Source: Paracoccaceae bacterium (lineage in GTDB: Bacteria; Pseudomonadota; Alphaproteobacteria; Rhodobacterales; Rhodobacteraceae). Taken from it: a stretch of 64,000 bases of DNA. Location of the stretch: contig JASMHC010000016.1 in NCBI GenBank assembly GCA_030750975.1, positions 86,132 to 150,131 on the forward strand, read 5' to 3'. The position numbers and the translations under genes are program-made. Below, in pieces: positions 8,960 through 18,429 of the stretch. Under the pieces are notes generated by a model. It did no database searches, was not told the DNA's origin, and saw nothing but the letters and a program-made list of their open reading frames with translations. Numbering within the stretch: the first letter of the stretch is position 1; each line of letters begins with the position of its first letter.

Positions 8960-9400
8960 ATGAACGAGAAACGCTCAGAAATTCTGGTTGGCGCGGCAGT
9001 TCTTGCGGTGGCTGTCGGGTTTTTGATTTTTCTGCTTCAGTCCACATCCGTTGGCGGTGGTGACAGATATGCTTTGACCGCGTCGTTCCGCTCGGCCGAG
9101 GGGGTCACTGTGGGCACGGATGTTCGATTGGCAGGGGTTAAGATAGGCTCGGTTGCCAGCATCAGCCTTGATCCGCAAACCTATCGCGCCAAAACCGAGA
9201 TGAGCATTAACAGCGACATTCAAGTCCCTGACGACAGTGCCATAATTGTTGCATCAGAGGGTCTTCTGGGCGGCAGCTATATCGAAATTCAGCCCGGCGG
9301 TTCGCCGTTTTATGTCGAACAAGGGGGCGAAATCGAAGACACGCAAAGCGCGGTAAGTCTGGTCAGCCTTCTGCTGAAATTTGTGACGGGCGGCGAATGA
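8960..9400 (+). CDS. MlaD-like lipid-transport substrate-binding protein
   Basis: 146-residue MCE-domain protein of the outer-membrane lipid asymmetry (Mla) system. One N-terminal membrane anchor spans about residues 7-27. The MCE core follows: F.SAEGVTVGTDVRLAGVKIGSV, then VPDDSAIIVASEGLLGGSYIEIQPG. It would sit in the periplasm on an MlaFEDB complex and pass phospholipids. The start at ATG 8960 is chosen over upstream in-frame codons because the anchor then begins directly after a short charged stretch. Its stop overlaps the DUF2155 start by 4 bp. mlaE and mlaF are not nearby. Confidence 0.85.
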   Translation: MNEKRSEILVGAAVLAVAVGFLIFLLQSTSVGGGDRYALTASFRSAEGVTVGTDVRLAGVKIGSVASISLDPQTYRAKTEMSINSDIQVPDDSAIIVASEGLLGGSYIEIQPGGSPFYVEQGGEIEDTQSAVSLVSLLLKFVTGGE

Positions 9401-9849
9401 TCAAACGATTTGTAATTACTGTTTCCCTGCTTCTTGGAACATCATTGTCCGCGCAGGAAGACATCGAAGTCACCCCGCTTGAGCCGTTGGATCTGGAGGC
9501 GATCATTCAAGATGTGATCGAGCAGGACAAGGCAGAGGTGCCCACGGTCAGCGTCGATCAGGCCTTGCTTCGCGGGATCGACAAGCTGGACGGCACGGTG
9601 GACGATCTGTCGCTGACGGCCGGCGTGCCGCTGCGCTTTGGAACGATGGACATCACCATGTCCGATTGCCGGTATCCGGCGGATAACCCAAGCGGCGAGG
9701 CGTTTGCGTTTCTCACCATCACGGACGGTGGTGAAACGGTCTTTGCGGGCTGGATGATTGCAAGTTCACCGGCGCTGAACGCGCTGGATCATCAAAGATA
9801 TGATGTTTGGGTGTTGCGCTGCAAGACGTCGGAAACCGACGGCGGATAA
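9397..9849 (+). CDS. DUF2155 domain protein, exported
   Basis: 150 residues with an N-terminal signal peptide (MIKRFVITVSLLLGTSLSAQ). The DUF2155 core is visible in ATVDDLSLTAG-like and RFGTMDITMSDCRYP motifs, then 'FAGWMIASSPALNALDHQRYDVWVLRC'-like sequence in which two Cys residues could form a disulfide. Function is not known to me. It is translationally coupled to the MlaD-like gene (ATGA overlap), which suggests an envelope role. Its 3' end overlaps the convergent aat gene by 58 bp. Confidence 0.8.
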   Translation: MIKRFVITVSLLLGTSLSAQEDIEVTPLEPLDLEAIIQDVIEQDKAEVPTVSVDQALLRGIDKLDGTVDDLSLTAGVPLRFGTMDITMSDCRYPADNPSGEAFAFLTITDGGETVFAGWMIASSPALNALDHQRYDVWVLRCKTSETDGG

Positions 9850-10433
9850 GCCCGTTTGTGAAATTTCTCGGGCTGAACAACGGCCTGTTCCAGCAGGGCC
9901 TGATAGGCGTCACGACGTATTTCAATCGCGCCCAGCGAGGCGAGGTGAGGCGTCAGATATTGCGTATCGAACAGCGTGAATCCGCAATTGCGCAGATGAG
10001 TGACCAGATAGGCCAGCGCGATTTTCGAAGCATTGGTCTGGCGCGAGAACATGCTTTCGCCAAAAAAAGCCGCCCCCAGCGACACACCGTATATTCCGCC
10101 GATCAGTGACCCGCCACGCCAGACCTCGAGCGATTGAACATGGCCCATTTCGTGCAGTTTCACATAGGCGCTTTGGATTTTCCGGCTGATCCAGGTTTCA
10201 TCCCGTTCGGCACATCCTTCGACGACGCCTTCAAAATCCCTGTTCAGCGTGATCTGATATTCCGCACGGGCAATCGCCTTGCCAAGTGATTTGGAAATGC
10301 GAAACCCGTCCAGCGGGAATATCCCCCGCATCGGCGGGTCCATCCAGAACAGATCACGGCTGTCCCGCCCTTCGGACATCGGAAAAATGCCAAGAGAGTA
10401 AGCGTGTAACAACAGTTGCGGGGTCAGCTCCAT
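9792..10433 (-). CDS. aat: Leucyl/phenylalanyl-tRNA--protein transferase
   Basis: Transfers Leu or Phe from tRNA to proteins that begin with Arg or Lys, marking them for ClpAP degradation by the N-end rule. The protein is 213 residues. Typical motifs are LLHAYSLGIFPMSE, FWMDPPMRGIFPLD, VQSLEVWRGGSLIGGIYGV and GAAFFGESMFS. It overlaps the DUF2155 gene tail to tail. It lies downstream of accC on the same strand but is separated from it by a bidirectional terminator. Confidence 0.95.
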   Translation of the reverse strand: MELTPQLLLHAYSLGIFPMSEGRDSRDLFWMDPPMRGIFPLDGFRISKSLGKAIARAEYQITLNRDFEGVVEGCAERDETWISRKIQSAYVKLHEMGHVQSLEVWRGGSLIGGIYGVSLGAAFFGESMFSRQTNASKIALAYLVTHLRNCGFTLFDTQYLTPHLASLGAIEIRRDAYQALLEQAVVQPEKFHKRAYPPSVSDVLQRNTQTSYL

Positions 10434-10472
10434 GGCTGGACTATCTGCCGTTCAATGGGTCGTCGCAATATG

Positions 10473-10502
10473 AAAAACGCCCCAGTATATCGGGGCGTTT
10501 TT
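10473..10502. terminator. Bidirectional terminator between accC and aat
   Basis: The symmetric stem ACGCCCC / GGGGCGT is flanked by an A run on the left and a T run on the right. On the minus strand it would end the accB-accC transcript 4 bp after the accC stop. Confidence 0.85.
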
Positions 10503-10506
10503 GGGG

Positions 10507-11862
10507 TCAGCTTGTCGGGCCGAACTGATTTTCCAGCCAGGTCTCAAGCCAGTGAATGTTGAAATTGCCCGACCGGATATCCTCTTCCTCAAGCAATGCG
10601 TGAAAAAGCGGTACCGTAGTGTCGATGCCGTCAACGATCAGCTCGCTTAGCGCCCGTTTCAAGCGGGCCATCGCCTCGGGGCGGTCGCGCCCGTGGACGA
10701 TCAGCTTGGCGATCAGGCTGTCATAATAGGGCGGGATCGAATACCCGTCGTAAAGCGCCGAATCCATCCGGACACCAAGGCCCCCCGGGGCATGGTATTG
10801 CGTGATCTTGCCCGGGCAGGGGGCAAAATTAGGCAAGCGCTCGGCGTTGATCCTCACTTCGATCGCGTGGCCGTTAATCTCAAGATCGTCTTGCGTGAAA
10901 GACATCGGCAGGCCTTCTGCGACGCGAATTTGTTCGCGAACCAGATCAACGCCGAAAATGCCTTCGGTCACAGGATGTTCGACCTGAAGCCGGGTGTTCA
11001 TTTCGATGAAATAGAACTCGCCGTTTTCATAGAGAAACTCGATGGTTCCGGCACCGATATAGTTGATCTTGGCCACGGCCTCGGCGCAAATCTTCCCGAT
11101 CCGGTTGCGTTCTTCGGCCGAGATGCTGGGGCCGGGGGCCTCTTCGAAAACCTTTTGGTGACGGCGTTGAAGCGAACAGTCGCGTTCGGCCAGATGAACC
11201 GCGTTGCCTTTGCCATCGCCAAACACCTGAACCTCGATGTGACGCGGCGTGGTCAGGTATTTTTCGATATAAACCTCGTCATTGCCGAAATTGGCTTTGC
11301 CCTCGGCACGTGCGGTCTGGAACGCGGATTTCATTTCTTCGGCGCTGTTGGCAACCTTCATACCCTTGCCACCGCCGCCTGCGGTGGCCTTGATGATGAC
11401 GGGATAGCCAAATTCCTCGCCGATTTTCAAAGCCGATTCGAGATCGGGCACGCCGCCATCGGAACCGGGCACGCAAGGGACGCCCAATTCCTTCATCGTG
11501 TCTTTGGCGGTGATCTTGTCACCCATGACACGGATGTGTTCAGAGGACGGGCCGATAAAGGTGATGTCGTGATCTTCGAGGATCTGAACAAAATTCGCGT
11601 TCTCGGACAAAAAGCCATAGCCCGGATGCACGGCCTGAGCGCCGGTGATTTCGCAGGCCGAAATGATCGACGGGACCGACAGATAGCTTTGCGCGGCGGA
11701 TGGCGGGCCGATGCAGATGGATTCGTCGGCCATACGCACATGCATTGCATCGGAATCGGCGGTTGAGTGAACCGCCACCGATTTGATGCCCATTTCCCGG
11801 CAGGCACGGATCACGCGCAGCGCAATCTCGCCCCGGTTTGCGATGAGGATCTTGTCAAACAT
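10507..11862 (-). CDS. accC: Biotin carboxylase subunit of acetyl-CoA carboxylase
   Basis: ATP-grasp enzyme that carboxylates the biotin on AccB, the first half-reaction of malonyl-CoA formation for fatty acid synthesis. It is 451 residues, the normal length. Motifs are [16 protein letters not shown] at the start, the glycine-rich ATP loop [13 protein letters not shown], the [11 protein letters not shown] segment and the active-site region [14 protein letters not shown]. It is 9 bp downstream of accB on the same strand, forming a normal accBC operon. Confidence 0.97.
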   Translation of the reverse strand: MFDKILIANRGEIALRVIRACREMGIKSVAVHSTADSDAMHVRMADESICIGPPSAAQSYLSVPSIISACEITGAQAVHPGYGFLSENANFVQILEDHDITFIGPSSEHIRVMGDKITAKDTMKELGVPCVPGSDGGVPDLESALKIGEEFGYPVIIKATAGGGGKGMKVANSAEEMKSAFQTARAEGKANFGNDEVYIEKYLTTPRHIEVQVFGDGKGNAVHLAERDCSLQRRHQKVFEEAPGPSISAEERNRIGKICAEAVAKINYIGAGTIEFLYENGEFYFIEMNTRLQVEHPVTEGIFGVDLVREQIRVAEGLPMSFTQDDLEINGHAIEVRINAERLPNFAPCPGKITQYHAPGGLGVRMDSALYDGYSIPPYYDSLIAKLIVHGRDRPEAMARLKRALSELIVDGIDTTVPLFHALLEEEDIRSGNFNIHWLETWLENQFGPTS

Positions 11863-11871
11863 GGCAGATCC

Positions 11872-12405
11872 TTATTCGATAATGACCAGAGGGGCGCCAA
11901 ATTCGACCGCGGCGCCGTCTTCCACAAGAATGCGCTTCACGGTGCCCGCTTTCGGGGCAGGGATGTGGTTCATGGTTTTCATGGCCTCGACGATCAGCAA
12001 TGTATCCCCTTCGCTGACCGATGCCCCGACCGAGATAAACGGCGGTGTGCCCGGTTCGGCCTGCATGTAAACAGTGCCGACCATTGGAGAAGTGACCGCG
12101 CCCGGATGGCTGGCCGGATCGTCAACCGCGGCGGGCGAGGCGTCTGCGGTTGCCGGTGCAGCCGCCAGGGCCGCAGCAGGTGCCGCCGCCGCAACTGGGG
12201 CCGCAGCAGGTGCCGCCGCCGCAACTGGGGCCGCGGCTACGGCGGTTGCCGCAACAGGTGGGAAACCCCGGCTGACACGGACGGTCAGGCTGTCATCTTC
12301 GCCATATTCGCGCATGACTTCGATTTCGTTCAGGTCTTTGTCGCGCAGTAATTCTGCCAGTGCCTCGATGAAGGCCACGTCTGCATCGCGTGTGCTTTCG
12401 GTCAT
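11872..12405 (-). CDS. accB: Biotin carboxyl carrier protein of acetyl-CoA carboxylase
   Basis: 177 residues from ATG at 12405, preceded by a CGAGGGGAAAT ribosome site; a longer in-frame extension upstream lacks similarity. The N-terminal domain is followed by a long Ala/Pro/Val linker (roughly residues 60-100), then the biotinyl domain. The biotinylated lysine is in VEAMKTMN (normally EAMK.M). The linker contains a perfect 30 bp tandem duplication. It works with accC just downstream; accA and accD are not in the window. Confidence 0.96.
   Translation of the reverse strand: MTESTRDADVAFIEALAELLRDKDLNEIEVMREYGEDDSLTVRVSRGFPPVAATAVAAAPVAAAAPAAAPVAAAAPAAALAAAPATADASPAAVDDPASHPGAVTSPMVGTVYMQAEPGTPPFISVGASVSEGDTLLIVEAMKTMNHIPAPKAGTVKRILVEDGAAVEFGAPLVIIE
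12171..12230. repeat. Two perfect 30 bp tandem units in the accB linker
   Basis: Bases 12171-12200 and 12201-12230 are identical. The unit encodes ten residues of the Ala/Pro linker of the biotin carrier, so copy number changes would only lengthen or shorten a flexible arm. A third, degenerate unit follows. Confidence 0.95.
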
Positions 12406-12503
12406 GATTTCCCCTCGACCATTATATATCGGTTCTGACGTAGGTTTATAGGCAATGAACAGGCAAGTGAAAAGCGCGGTTTTCACACCCTGTTAGCGGA
12501 AAC

Positions 12504-12532
12504 AAAAAGGGCCGGCCCTAAGGCCGGCCTTA
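12504..12532 (-). terminator. Terminator after acs
   Basis: On the minus strand the stem AAGGCCGGCC / GGCCGGCCCTT is followed by TTTTTG. It lies about 20 bp past the acs stop, between acs and accB. Confidence 0.8.
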
Positions 12533-12552
12533 AAGAACACGCGAAGAGGGGA

Positions 12553-14502
12553 TTATCCGCGGTTCATCCGGTTGTCGATGAGATCATCGACAACTGATGG
12601 ATCTGCAAGTGTCGAGGTGTCACCAAGCGAGCCATAGTCGTTCTCGGCGATCTTGCGCAGGATCCGGCGCATGATTTTTCCCGAACGGGTTTTCGGCAAG
12701 CCCGGTGCCCATTGAACAAGGTCAGGCGATGCGATCGGGCCGATTTCGTTGCGCACCCAAGTGCGCAATTCCTTGCGCAATTCTTCCGAGGGTTCTTCGC
12801 CGGTCATCAAGGTGACATAGCAATAGATGCCCTGACCCTTGATTTCATGCGGGTATCCGACCACGGCAGCCTCGGCCACTTTCGAATGCGCGACAAGGGC
12901 GCTTTCAACTTCGGCGGTGCCCATACGGTGACCCGATACGTTGATCACGTCATCGACACGTCCGGTAATCCAGAAATCGCCGTCTTCGTCGCGTTTGCAG
13001 CCGTCACCCGAAAAGTAATAGCCTTTGTAATCGCTGAAATAGGTTTTCTCGAACCGGTCGTGATCGCCCCAGACGGTGCGCATCTGGCCCGGCCAGCTGT
13101 CCTTGATCGCGAGGACGCCCTCAACAGGGTAGGTGTGGATTTCCTCGCCTGTGGTTGGCTCAAGAACGACAGGCTGAACGCCAAAGAACGGTTTCATTGC
13201 CGATCCGGGCTTGGTTGCATGAGCGCCCGGAAGCGGGGTCATCATGTGGCCGCCCGTTTCGGTTTGCCACCAGGTATCAACAATCGGGCAGCGCCCGTTG
13301 CCGACAACATCATTATACCAGTTCCAGGCTTCCGGGTTGATTGGCTCGCCCACGGTTCCAAGAATGCGAAGGCTGGACAGATCGCATTTCTCGACCCATT
13401 CGGTTCCCTGACCCATAAGGGCACGGATCGCGGTCGGGGCGGTGTAGAACTGGTTGACTTTGTGTTTTTCACAGACCTGCCAGAAACGCGATGCGTCGGG
13501 ATATGTGGGAACGCCTTCGAACATCAGCGTGGTCGCTCCATTGGCCAGCGGGCCATAGACGATATAGCTGTGGCCAGTCACCCAGCCAACATCGGCCGTG
13601 CACCAATAGATGTCACCGTCATGGTAATCGAAGGTGATTTCCTGCGTCATGGACGCCCAGACCAGATAACCGCCCGAGGTATGAACAACCCCTTTCGGCT
13701 GACCTGTCGAGCCTGACGTATAGAGGATAAACAAAGGGTCTTCGGCGCTCATTTCCTCGGCCGGACAATCGTCAGAGGCGTTTTCAAGCTCTTCGTGATA
13801 CCAGAAATCCAGTCCGTTCCGCCACGCGACCTGATCACCGGTGCGGCGAACAACAAGGCATTTCACGTCATCCACATCATGCAAAAGCGCCTGGTTCACG
13901 TTGTCTTTCAGCTTGGTCCGGCGGCCGCCGCGGGGCGCGGAATCCGCGGTGATCACAAGCTTGGCGTCACAGCCATTCACCCTGGCCCCCAATGCATCGG
14001 GAGAGAAGCCTGCAAAGACGACCGAGTGAATGGCACCGATGCGCGCACAGGCCAGCATTGCATAGGCGGCCTCGGGGATCATCGGCAGATAGATAACCAC
14101 GCGGTCGCCCTTGCCAATGCCGAGGTTCTTAAGAACATTCGCCATACGGCAGACATGACCGTGCAGTTCGCGATAGGTAATATACTGGGCCTCGTCCGTA
14201 GGCTCATCGGGTTCAAAGATGATCGCGGTTTGGTCCCCGCGTGTTTCAAGATGCCGGTCGATACAGTTTGCAGCGACGTTCAGGGTGCCATCGTCAAACC
14301 ATTTGATCGCGACTTCACCCAGTTTGAAGTTAACGTCCTTGACCTTGGAATAGGGCTTGATCCAGTCGATCCGCTTGCCGTGCTCGGCCCAGAATGCTTC
14401 GCTGTCATTAACGGAAGCCGCATACAATTCATCGTATTTTGCCGTGTCCACATGCGCGTTGGCGGCCATATCATCGGACGGTGGGTAGGTCGGGGAAGTC
14501 AT
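12553..14502 (-). CDS. acs: Acetyl-CoA synthetase
   Basis: AMP-forming ligase that activates acetate to acetyl-CoA through acetyl-adenylate. It is 649 residues, the normal length. The adenylation motif [15 protein letters not shown], the segment [20 protein letters not shown] and the C-terminal [11 protein letters not shown] are present. The Lys in SGKIMRR is the residue controlled by acetylation in this family. It lies downstream of an ABC transporter operon on the same strand and 5 kb from a ScfR-type regulator and a symporter/kinase protein, which suggests control by acetate or short-chain acyl supply. Confidence 0.97.
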   Translation of the reverse strand: MTSPTYPPSDDMAANAHVDTAKYDELYAASVNDSEAFWAEHGKRIDWIKPYSKVKDVNFKLGEVAIKWFDDGTLNVAANCIDRHLETRGDQTAIIFEPDEPTDEAQYITYRELHGHVCRMANVLKNLGIGKGDRVVIYLPMIPEAAYAMLACARIGAIHSVVFAGFSPDALGARVNGCDAKLVITADSAPRGGRRTKLKDNVNQALLHDVDDVKCLVVRRTGDQVAWRNGLDFWYHEELENASDDCPAEEMSAEDPLFILYTSGSTGQPKGVVHTSGGYLVWASMTQEITFDYHDGDIYWCTADVGWVTGHSYIVYGPLANGATTLMFEGVPTYPDASRFWQVCEKHKVNQFYTAPTAIRALMGQGTEWVEKCDLSSLRILGTVGEPINPEAWNWYNDVVGNGRCPIVDTWWQTETGGHMMTPLPGAHATKPGSAMKPFFGVQPVVLEPTTGEEIHTYPVEGVLAIKDSWPGQMRTVWGDHDRFEKTYFSDYKGYYFSGDGCKRDEDGDFWITGRVDDVINVSGHRMGTAEVESALVAHSKVAEAAVVGYPHEIKGQGIYCYVTLMTGEEPSEELRKELRTWVRNEIGPIASPDLVQWAPGLPKTRSGKIMRRILRKIAENDYGSLGDTSTLADPSVVDDLIDNRMNRG

Positions 14503-14533
14503 AATTTCATCCGTTTCTAAAGAAGTAAGAGGA

Positions 14534-14551
14534 CCCGCCCGATGGGGCGGG
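14534..14551 (-). other. GC-rich hairpin between the first ATPase gene and acs
   Basis: CCCGCCC / GGGGCGGG forms a strong stem with a 3-base loop. There is no T run on the minus strand, so it may stabilise or attenuate the transporter transcript rather than end it. Confidence 0.5.
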
Positions 14552-14564
14552 CCCGCCTTAAAGA

Positions 14565-15320
14565 TCAGATAGCCAGGTATTCGGCACGCAATTCGTCGTT
14601 TTCAAGCACCTCTTCCGCGGTGCCATCAAATACGATGCTGCCCGTGTCGAGAATAACCGCGCGGTCAGCCAGTTGCAAAGCGCGAACTGCGTTTTGTTCA
14701 ACGATGATCGTGGTGATACCCTGTTCCTTAATATGGCGCAGCGTCTTTTCGATCTCGTCCACGATCACCGGTGCCAGACCCTCGTAGGGTTCGTCCAGCA
14801 GCAGCACCTTGATGTCACGCACAAGGGCGCGGGCAATGGCCAGCATCTGCTGCTCACCACCGGAAAGCGTTACACCTTCCTGCTTGCGACGTTCCCCAAG
14901 ACGCGGGAAAAGGTCAAAGACACGGTCGATTGACCAGCCGATTGGCGGAGCGATCTGTGCCAGTTCCAGGTTTTCCTGCACGGTCAGGCCCGGAATGATG
15001 CGGCGGTCTTCGGGAACCAGGCCCAAACCGACCGAGGATGCCTCATACGAGGTCATGTTGTGCAAAGGCTGGTGGTCCAGCCAGATTTCACCATGCTGAA
15101 CCTGAGGATGGTCCAGACGCGCGATCGAGCGCAGCGTGGTGGTTTTTCCGGCACCGTTCCGCCCCAGAAGGGCAAGGATTTCGCCTTCGTGGACGTTAAA
15201 GTTGATGCCCTGGATGATATAGCTTTCACCATAGTAAGAATGCATATCCCAGACCGACAAAAAGGCCGGTGCTGTTTCGGCCTTATTGCCGTGCTTTGAG
15301 AAATCGGGTCTGACGTTCAT
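14565..15320 (-). CDS. Branched-chain-type ABC transporter ATPase (LivF family)
   Basis: 251-residue ATPase with Walker [13 protein letters not shown], signature [15 protein letters not shown] and Walker B KVLLLDEP followed by YEGLAP, which is the LivF-type signature. It has an N-terminal extension of about 20 residues before the ABC core. A strong AAGGAGGGG site precedes the start. It is the last gene of a five-gene transporter operon (binding protein, two permeases, two ATPases) and lies 62 bp upstream of acs. The substrate is not shown by the sequence; amino acids are the family norm, but acs next door raises the option of a small acid or amide. Confidence 0.9.
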   Translation of the reverse strand: MNVRPDFSKHGNKAETAPAFLSVWDMHSYYGESYIIQGINFNVHEGEILALLGRNGAGKTTTLRSIARLDHPQVQHGEIWLDHQPLHNMTSYEASSVGLGLVPEDRRIIPGLTVQENLELAQIAPPIGWSIDRVFDLFPRLGERRKQEGVTLSGGEQQMLAIARALVRDIKVLLLDEPYEGLAPVIVDEIEKTLRHIKEQGITTIIVEQNAVRALQLADRAVILDTGSIVFDGTAEEVLENDELRAEYLAI

Positions 15321-15332
15321 TGCGTCCCCTCC

Positions 15333-16088
15333 TTACGCGGCTTCGCCGAGATACGCTTCTTGTACCTTCGGGTGGCCTTTGATTTTGTCAGGCGTGTCTT
15401 CGACAAGCGGTGTGCCCTGTGCCAGAACGGTGATCCGCTCGGCCAGCGAAAACACGACATGCATGTCATGTTCGATGATGGCGATGGTGATGTCACGATC
15501 TTCCTTGATCTGCTTGAGCAGATCGATGGTGTTGTTCGTGTCAGCACGCGCCATGCCTGCAGTCGGTTCGTCAAGCAACAGCAGACGCGGCTCTTGTGAC
15601 AGGCACATCGCGATCTCGAGGCGGCGTTTGTCACCCCGTGACATCGACGCCGTATGATCATGACGTTTGTCGATCATGGCCATGTCTTCGAGCATTTTCT
15701 CGGCCTTTTCGACAACTTCCTTTTCGCGGTACATGTCAGCCATTGCCTGCATGCGAAACGCGCCGTCGCGCTTGGCGAAACATGAAATCATCATGTTCTC
15801 CATCACGTTCAGCTCGCCGAAAATCTCGGGCGTCTGAAACACGCGGCTGATCCCCATCTGGTTGATCTCGTAGGGCAGGCGACCCAGAACCGATTGACCG
15901 TCGAACATGACGCTTCCGGTATCGGGGATCAACTTGCCAATAAGACAATTCAGCAAGGTGGATTTACCGGCCCCGTTCGGGCCGATAATCGCGTGGACCG
16001 TGTTTTCCTGAACGCTCAGGTTCACATTTCCCAGAGCCTGCAGCCCGCCGAAACGCTTGTTCACGTCTTTGACTTCAAGAATTCCCAT
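15333..16088 (-). CDS. Branched-chain-type ABC transporter ATPase (LivG family)
   Basis: 251 residues with Walker A IGPNGAGKSTLLN, the LivG-like segment ISRVFQTPEIFGELNVMENM, signature MSRGDKRRLEIAMCL and Walker B LLLLDEPTAGM. The signature is unusual: SRGDKRR replaces the common SGGQQRR. It pairs with the LivF-type ATPase downstream (12 bp gap) to energise the permeases. Confidence 0.9.
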   Translation of the reverse strand: MGILEVKDVNKRFGGLQALGNVNLSVQENTVHAIIGPNGAGKSTLLNCLIGKLIPDTGSVMFDGQSVLGRLPYEINQMGISRVFQTPEIFGELNVMENMMISCFAKRDGAFRMQAMADMYREKEVVEKAEKMLEDMAMIDKRHDHTASMSRGDKRRLEIAMCLSQEPRLLLLDEPTAGMARADTNNTIDLLKQIKEDRDITIAIIEHDMHVVFSLAERITVLAQGTPLVEDTPDKIKGHPKVQEAYLGEAA

Positions 16089-16101
16089 TGGTCATTCCTC
16101 C

Positions 16102-17301
16102 TTATTCAGCGGGTTGAGCGGTTTTGCCGGTGTCATTCGACTTGGCACCAAAACGAGCTGCCAGTCGCTGTCCACCTTCAACCAGACCACCTGGCAGGAA
16201 GATGATGACCAGCATGAAGACGACACCTTGCGTCATGTGCCAGCCCTCGCCGGTGAACCAGCTTGCGACCCAGACGATCGAGTATTCAAGGCTGTCAGGC
16301 AGGAAGCCAAACCATTCGTGAAGAAGCTTTTCGTTCATCTTCGAAATGATGTTCTCCATGTACTTGATCGTGCCTGCGCCAAGAACCGGACCGATCAGCG
16401 TGCCAACGCCGCCGAGAATGGTCATGATCACAACCGCGCCGGATTCTGTCCAGTACATACGCTCGGCACCCGCCAGCGGATCCATCGAGGCCAGAAGACC
16501 ACCCGCCAGACCGGCATACATGCCCGAGATTATGAACGCGGCCAATGTATAGGGGCGCGGGTTCAGACCGGTATAGGTCATACGCTGGTTGTTCGACTTG
16601 ACCGCGCGCAGCATCAGGCCGAATGGCGACCGGAAGATGCGGATCGACAGGTAGAACGCAAGAACCAGGAAAAGCGCGCTGAAGTAGTAGCCGACAGGGA
16701 AGACGAATTCCCACGGGCCAATCGGCAGGGTCAGGCGCGCATTCATCTCAAGACCGAAGATATGCGGTACGATTGGGCTGTTTTCACCCAGCAGGATTTG
16801 CGGATCGTTGCTATAGACCTGCAGACCGGTTTCCCCGTTGGTCAGCGTGATGCCCAGCCACCGGCCAAAAAGGTCCGAATAGGCAATCGAATACATCATC
16901 TGCGCAAATGCCAGCGTCAGGATCGAGAAGTAAATGCCCGAACGACGCAGCGAGACATAGCCGATGACGACCGAAAGCAGACCTGCAACGATAACGCTTA
17001 GGATCAGGCCGGGGACGACGTTGTAGCCAAGAAGCTTGAACATCCAGACGGCCGCATAGGACCCCACACCCAGAAACGCCGCGTGACCGAAGGAAAGATA
17101 GCCGGTCAGGCCGAACAGGATGTTAAATCCGATGGCAAAAATCCCAAAGATCGCGAAACGCTGCATCAGGTCAGGATAGCCCCCGTTGAAGAACGCCATG
17201 GCGCTGTCTTTGGGGAAGATATTCAGGATGAAGGGGGCGAACAGGCTCAGCCCCACGACCACCATCAAAAGATTGAAGTCTTTTTTGTTGAGACCCAGCA
17301 T
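16102..17301 (-). CDS. Branched-chain-type ABC transporter permease (LivM family)
   Basis: 399-residue inner-membrane permease with many hydrophobic segments. The LivM-like region '[20 protein letters not shown]' and the EAA-like '[22 protein letters not shown]' are present, along with '[14 protein letters not shown]'. It is longer than a typical LivM because of a loop near residues 290-350 and a charged C-terminal tail. It lies 2 bp from the LivH-type gene and 13 bp from the LivG-type gene. Confidence 0.9.
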   Translation of the reverse strand: MLGLNKKDFNLLMVVVGLSLFAPFILNIFPKDSAMAFFNGGYPDLMQRFAIFGIFAIGFNILFGLTGYLSFGHAAFLGVGSYAAVWMFKLLGYNVVPGLILSVIVAGLLSVVIGYVSLRRSGIYFSILTLAFAQMMYSIAYSDLFGRWLGITLTNGETGLQVYSNDPQILLGENSPIVPHIFGLEMNARLTLPIGPWEFVFPVGYYFSALFLVLAFYLSIRIFRSPFGLMLRAVKSNNQRMTYTGLNPRPYTLAAFIISGMYAGLAGGLLASMDPLAGAERMYWTESGAVVIMTILGGVGTLIGPVLGAGTIKYMENIISKMNEKLLHEWFGFLPDSLEYSIVWVASWFTGEGWHMTQGVVFMLVIIFLPGGLVEGGQRLAARFGAKSNDTGKTAQPAE

Positions 17302-17303
17302 GA

Positions 17304-18323
17304 TTAATCCTCCATCACGCCTTTTTTGCCCATCAGGCCGCGAGGCCGCGTAAGCAAAATGATGATTGCAACGAGGTAGATGATGATCTGGTCCAGACCG
17401 TCAAAGACCTTGAAGCGCTCCCATGAGGCGAAGCTTTCAAGAATGCCGAGCAAAAAGCCTGCTGCAACCGCACCGGGCAACGAACCCATGCCACCAACAA
17501 CAACCACAACAAAGCTGAGTACCAGAAAGTCCATGCCCATGTGATAGTTCGGCGCGTTGATCGGCGCGTACATAACGCCCGCCCAACCAGCCACGACAGC
17601 GGCGATTGCAAACATGATCGTAAAGCGCCTGTCGATGTTGATGCCCATCAGGCCCACGGTTTCGCGGTCGGCCATACCTGCCCGAACAACCATACCGAAG
17701 GTCGTGAATTGCAGGAAGGCAAAGACGCCGCCAATGGTGGCGAGTGCGAAGAAGAAATAGACCATCCGCCATGCGGGATAGACGATCTCAAGCCCCAGGG
17801 CACCACCAAGCTGTGCCACCGAAGACAGCGCCTCGGGGGCAGGGGTCTGGATCGGGTTTGCACCGTAAAAGCCGCGAATGATTTCCTGAAGGATGATGGC
17901 CAGACCGAAGGTTACAAGGATCTGGTCGGCATGCGGGCGCTTGTAGAAATGCTTGATAAGCCCGCGCTCCATCGCGATGCCAACGGCAATCATGATCGGA
18001 ATCGAGAAAAGAATGGCCAGAGGGACAGACCAGTCAATGATCGCGCCACCGATATCCGGACCAAGCCAGCTTTCCATATAGGTTGATTTGACCTTCAGAG
18101 GGTTGCCCAGAAAGTCCTTTTGCGTGGGGTCCACGGTTTCATAGCTTGCACTTAAAATCCGCGACAATGTCACGGAACAGAAGGCACCGATCATGAACAA
18201 GGCCCCGTGGGCAAAGTTCACAACACCAAGTGTGCCGAAAATCAGCGTCAGACCAAGGGCGATCAGCGCATAGGCGGATCCCTTGTCGAGGCCGTTCAGG
18301 ATTTGAAGAATGAATTCGCTCAT
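17304..18323 (-). CDS. Branched-chain-type ABC transporter permease (LivH family)
   Basis: 339-residue inner-membrane permease. The start '[40 protein letters not shown]' is the classic LivH/UrtB pattern, and the coupling segment '[21 protein letters not shown]' is clear. An insertion of about 30 residues (near 50-80) sits between the first two membrane segments. It forms the permease pair with the next gene. A hairpin separates it from the upstream binding-protein gene. Confidence 0.9.
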   Translation of the reverse strand: MSEFILQILNGLDKGSAYALIALGLTLIFGTLGVVNFAHGALFMIGAFCSVTLSRILSASYETVDPTQKDFLGNPLKVKSTYMESWLGPDIGGAIIDWSVPLAILFSIPIMIAVGIAMERGLIKHFYKRPHADQILVTFGLAIILQEIIRGFYGANPIQTPAPEALSSVAQLGGALGLEIVYPAWRMVYFFFALATIGGVFAFLQFTTFGMVVRAGMADRETVGLMGINIDRRFTIMFAIAAVVAGWAGVMYAPINAPNYHMGMDFLVLSFVVVVVGGMGSLPGAVAAGFLLGILESFASWERFKVFDGLDQIIIYLVAIIILLTRPRGLMGKKGVMED

Positions 18324-18388
18324 CTTCCCCCACCTCTAGATGATTGAATGACCTTCGCTATCTACTGCGTCAGGCCTTTTGAATAGAC

Positions 18389-18415
18389 GTAAGGCGGGGA
18401 ATACCCCCGCCTTAC
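18389..18415 (-). other. Strong hairpin between binding-protein and permease genes
   Basis: GTAAGGCGGGG / CCCCGCCTTAC form an 11 bp stem with a loop of about five bases. There is no T run after it on the minus strand. Such hairpins often protect the upstream binding-protein mRNA and lower expression of the permeases. Confidence 0.65.
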
Positions 18416-18429
18416 ACAGAGTATACGGC

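Noticed and set aside
10693..11766. 357-codon plus-strand frame opposite accC
   Set aside because: Antisense shadow of accC, which is unambiguous.
16057..17001. 314-codon plus-strand frame opposite the LivM-type permease
   Set aside because: Low-complexity charged translation with no domain; antisense to a conserved permease.
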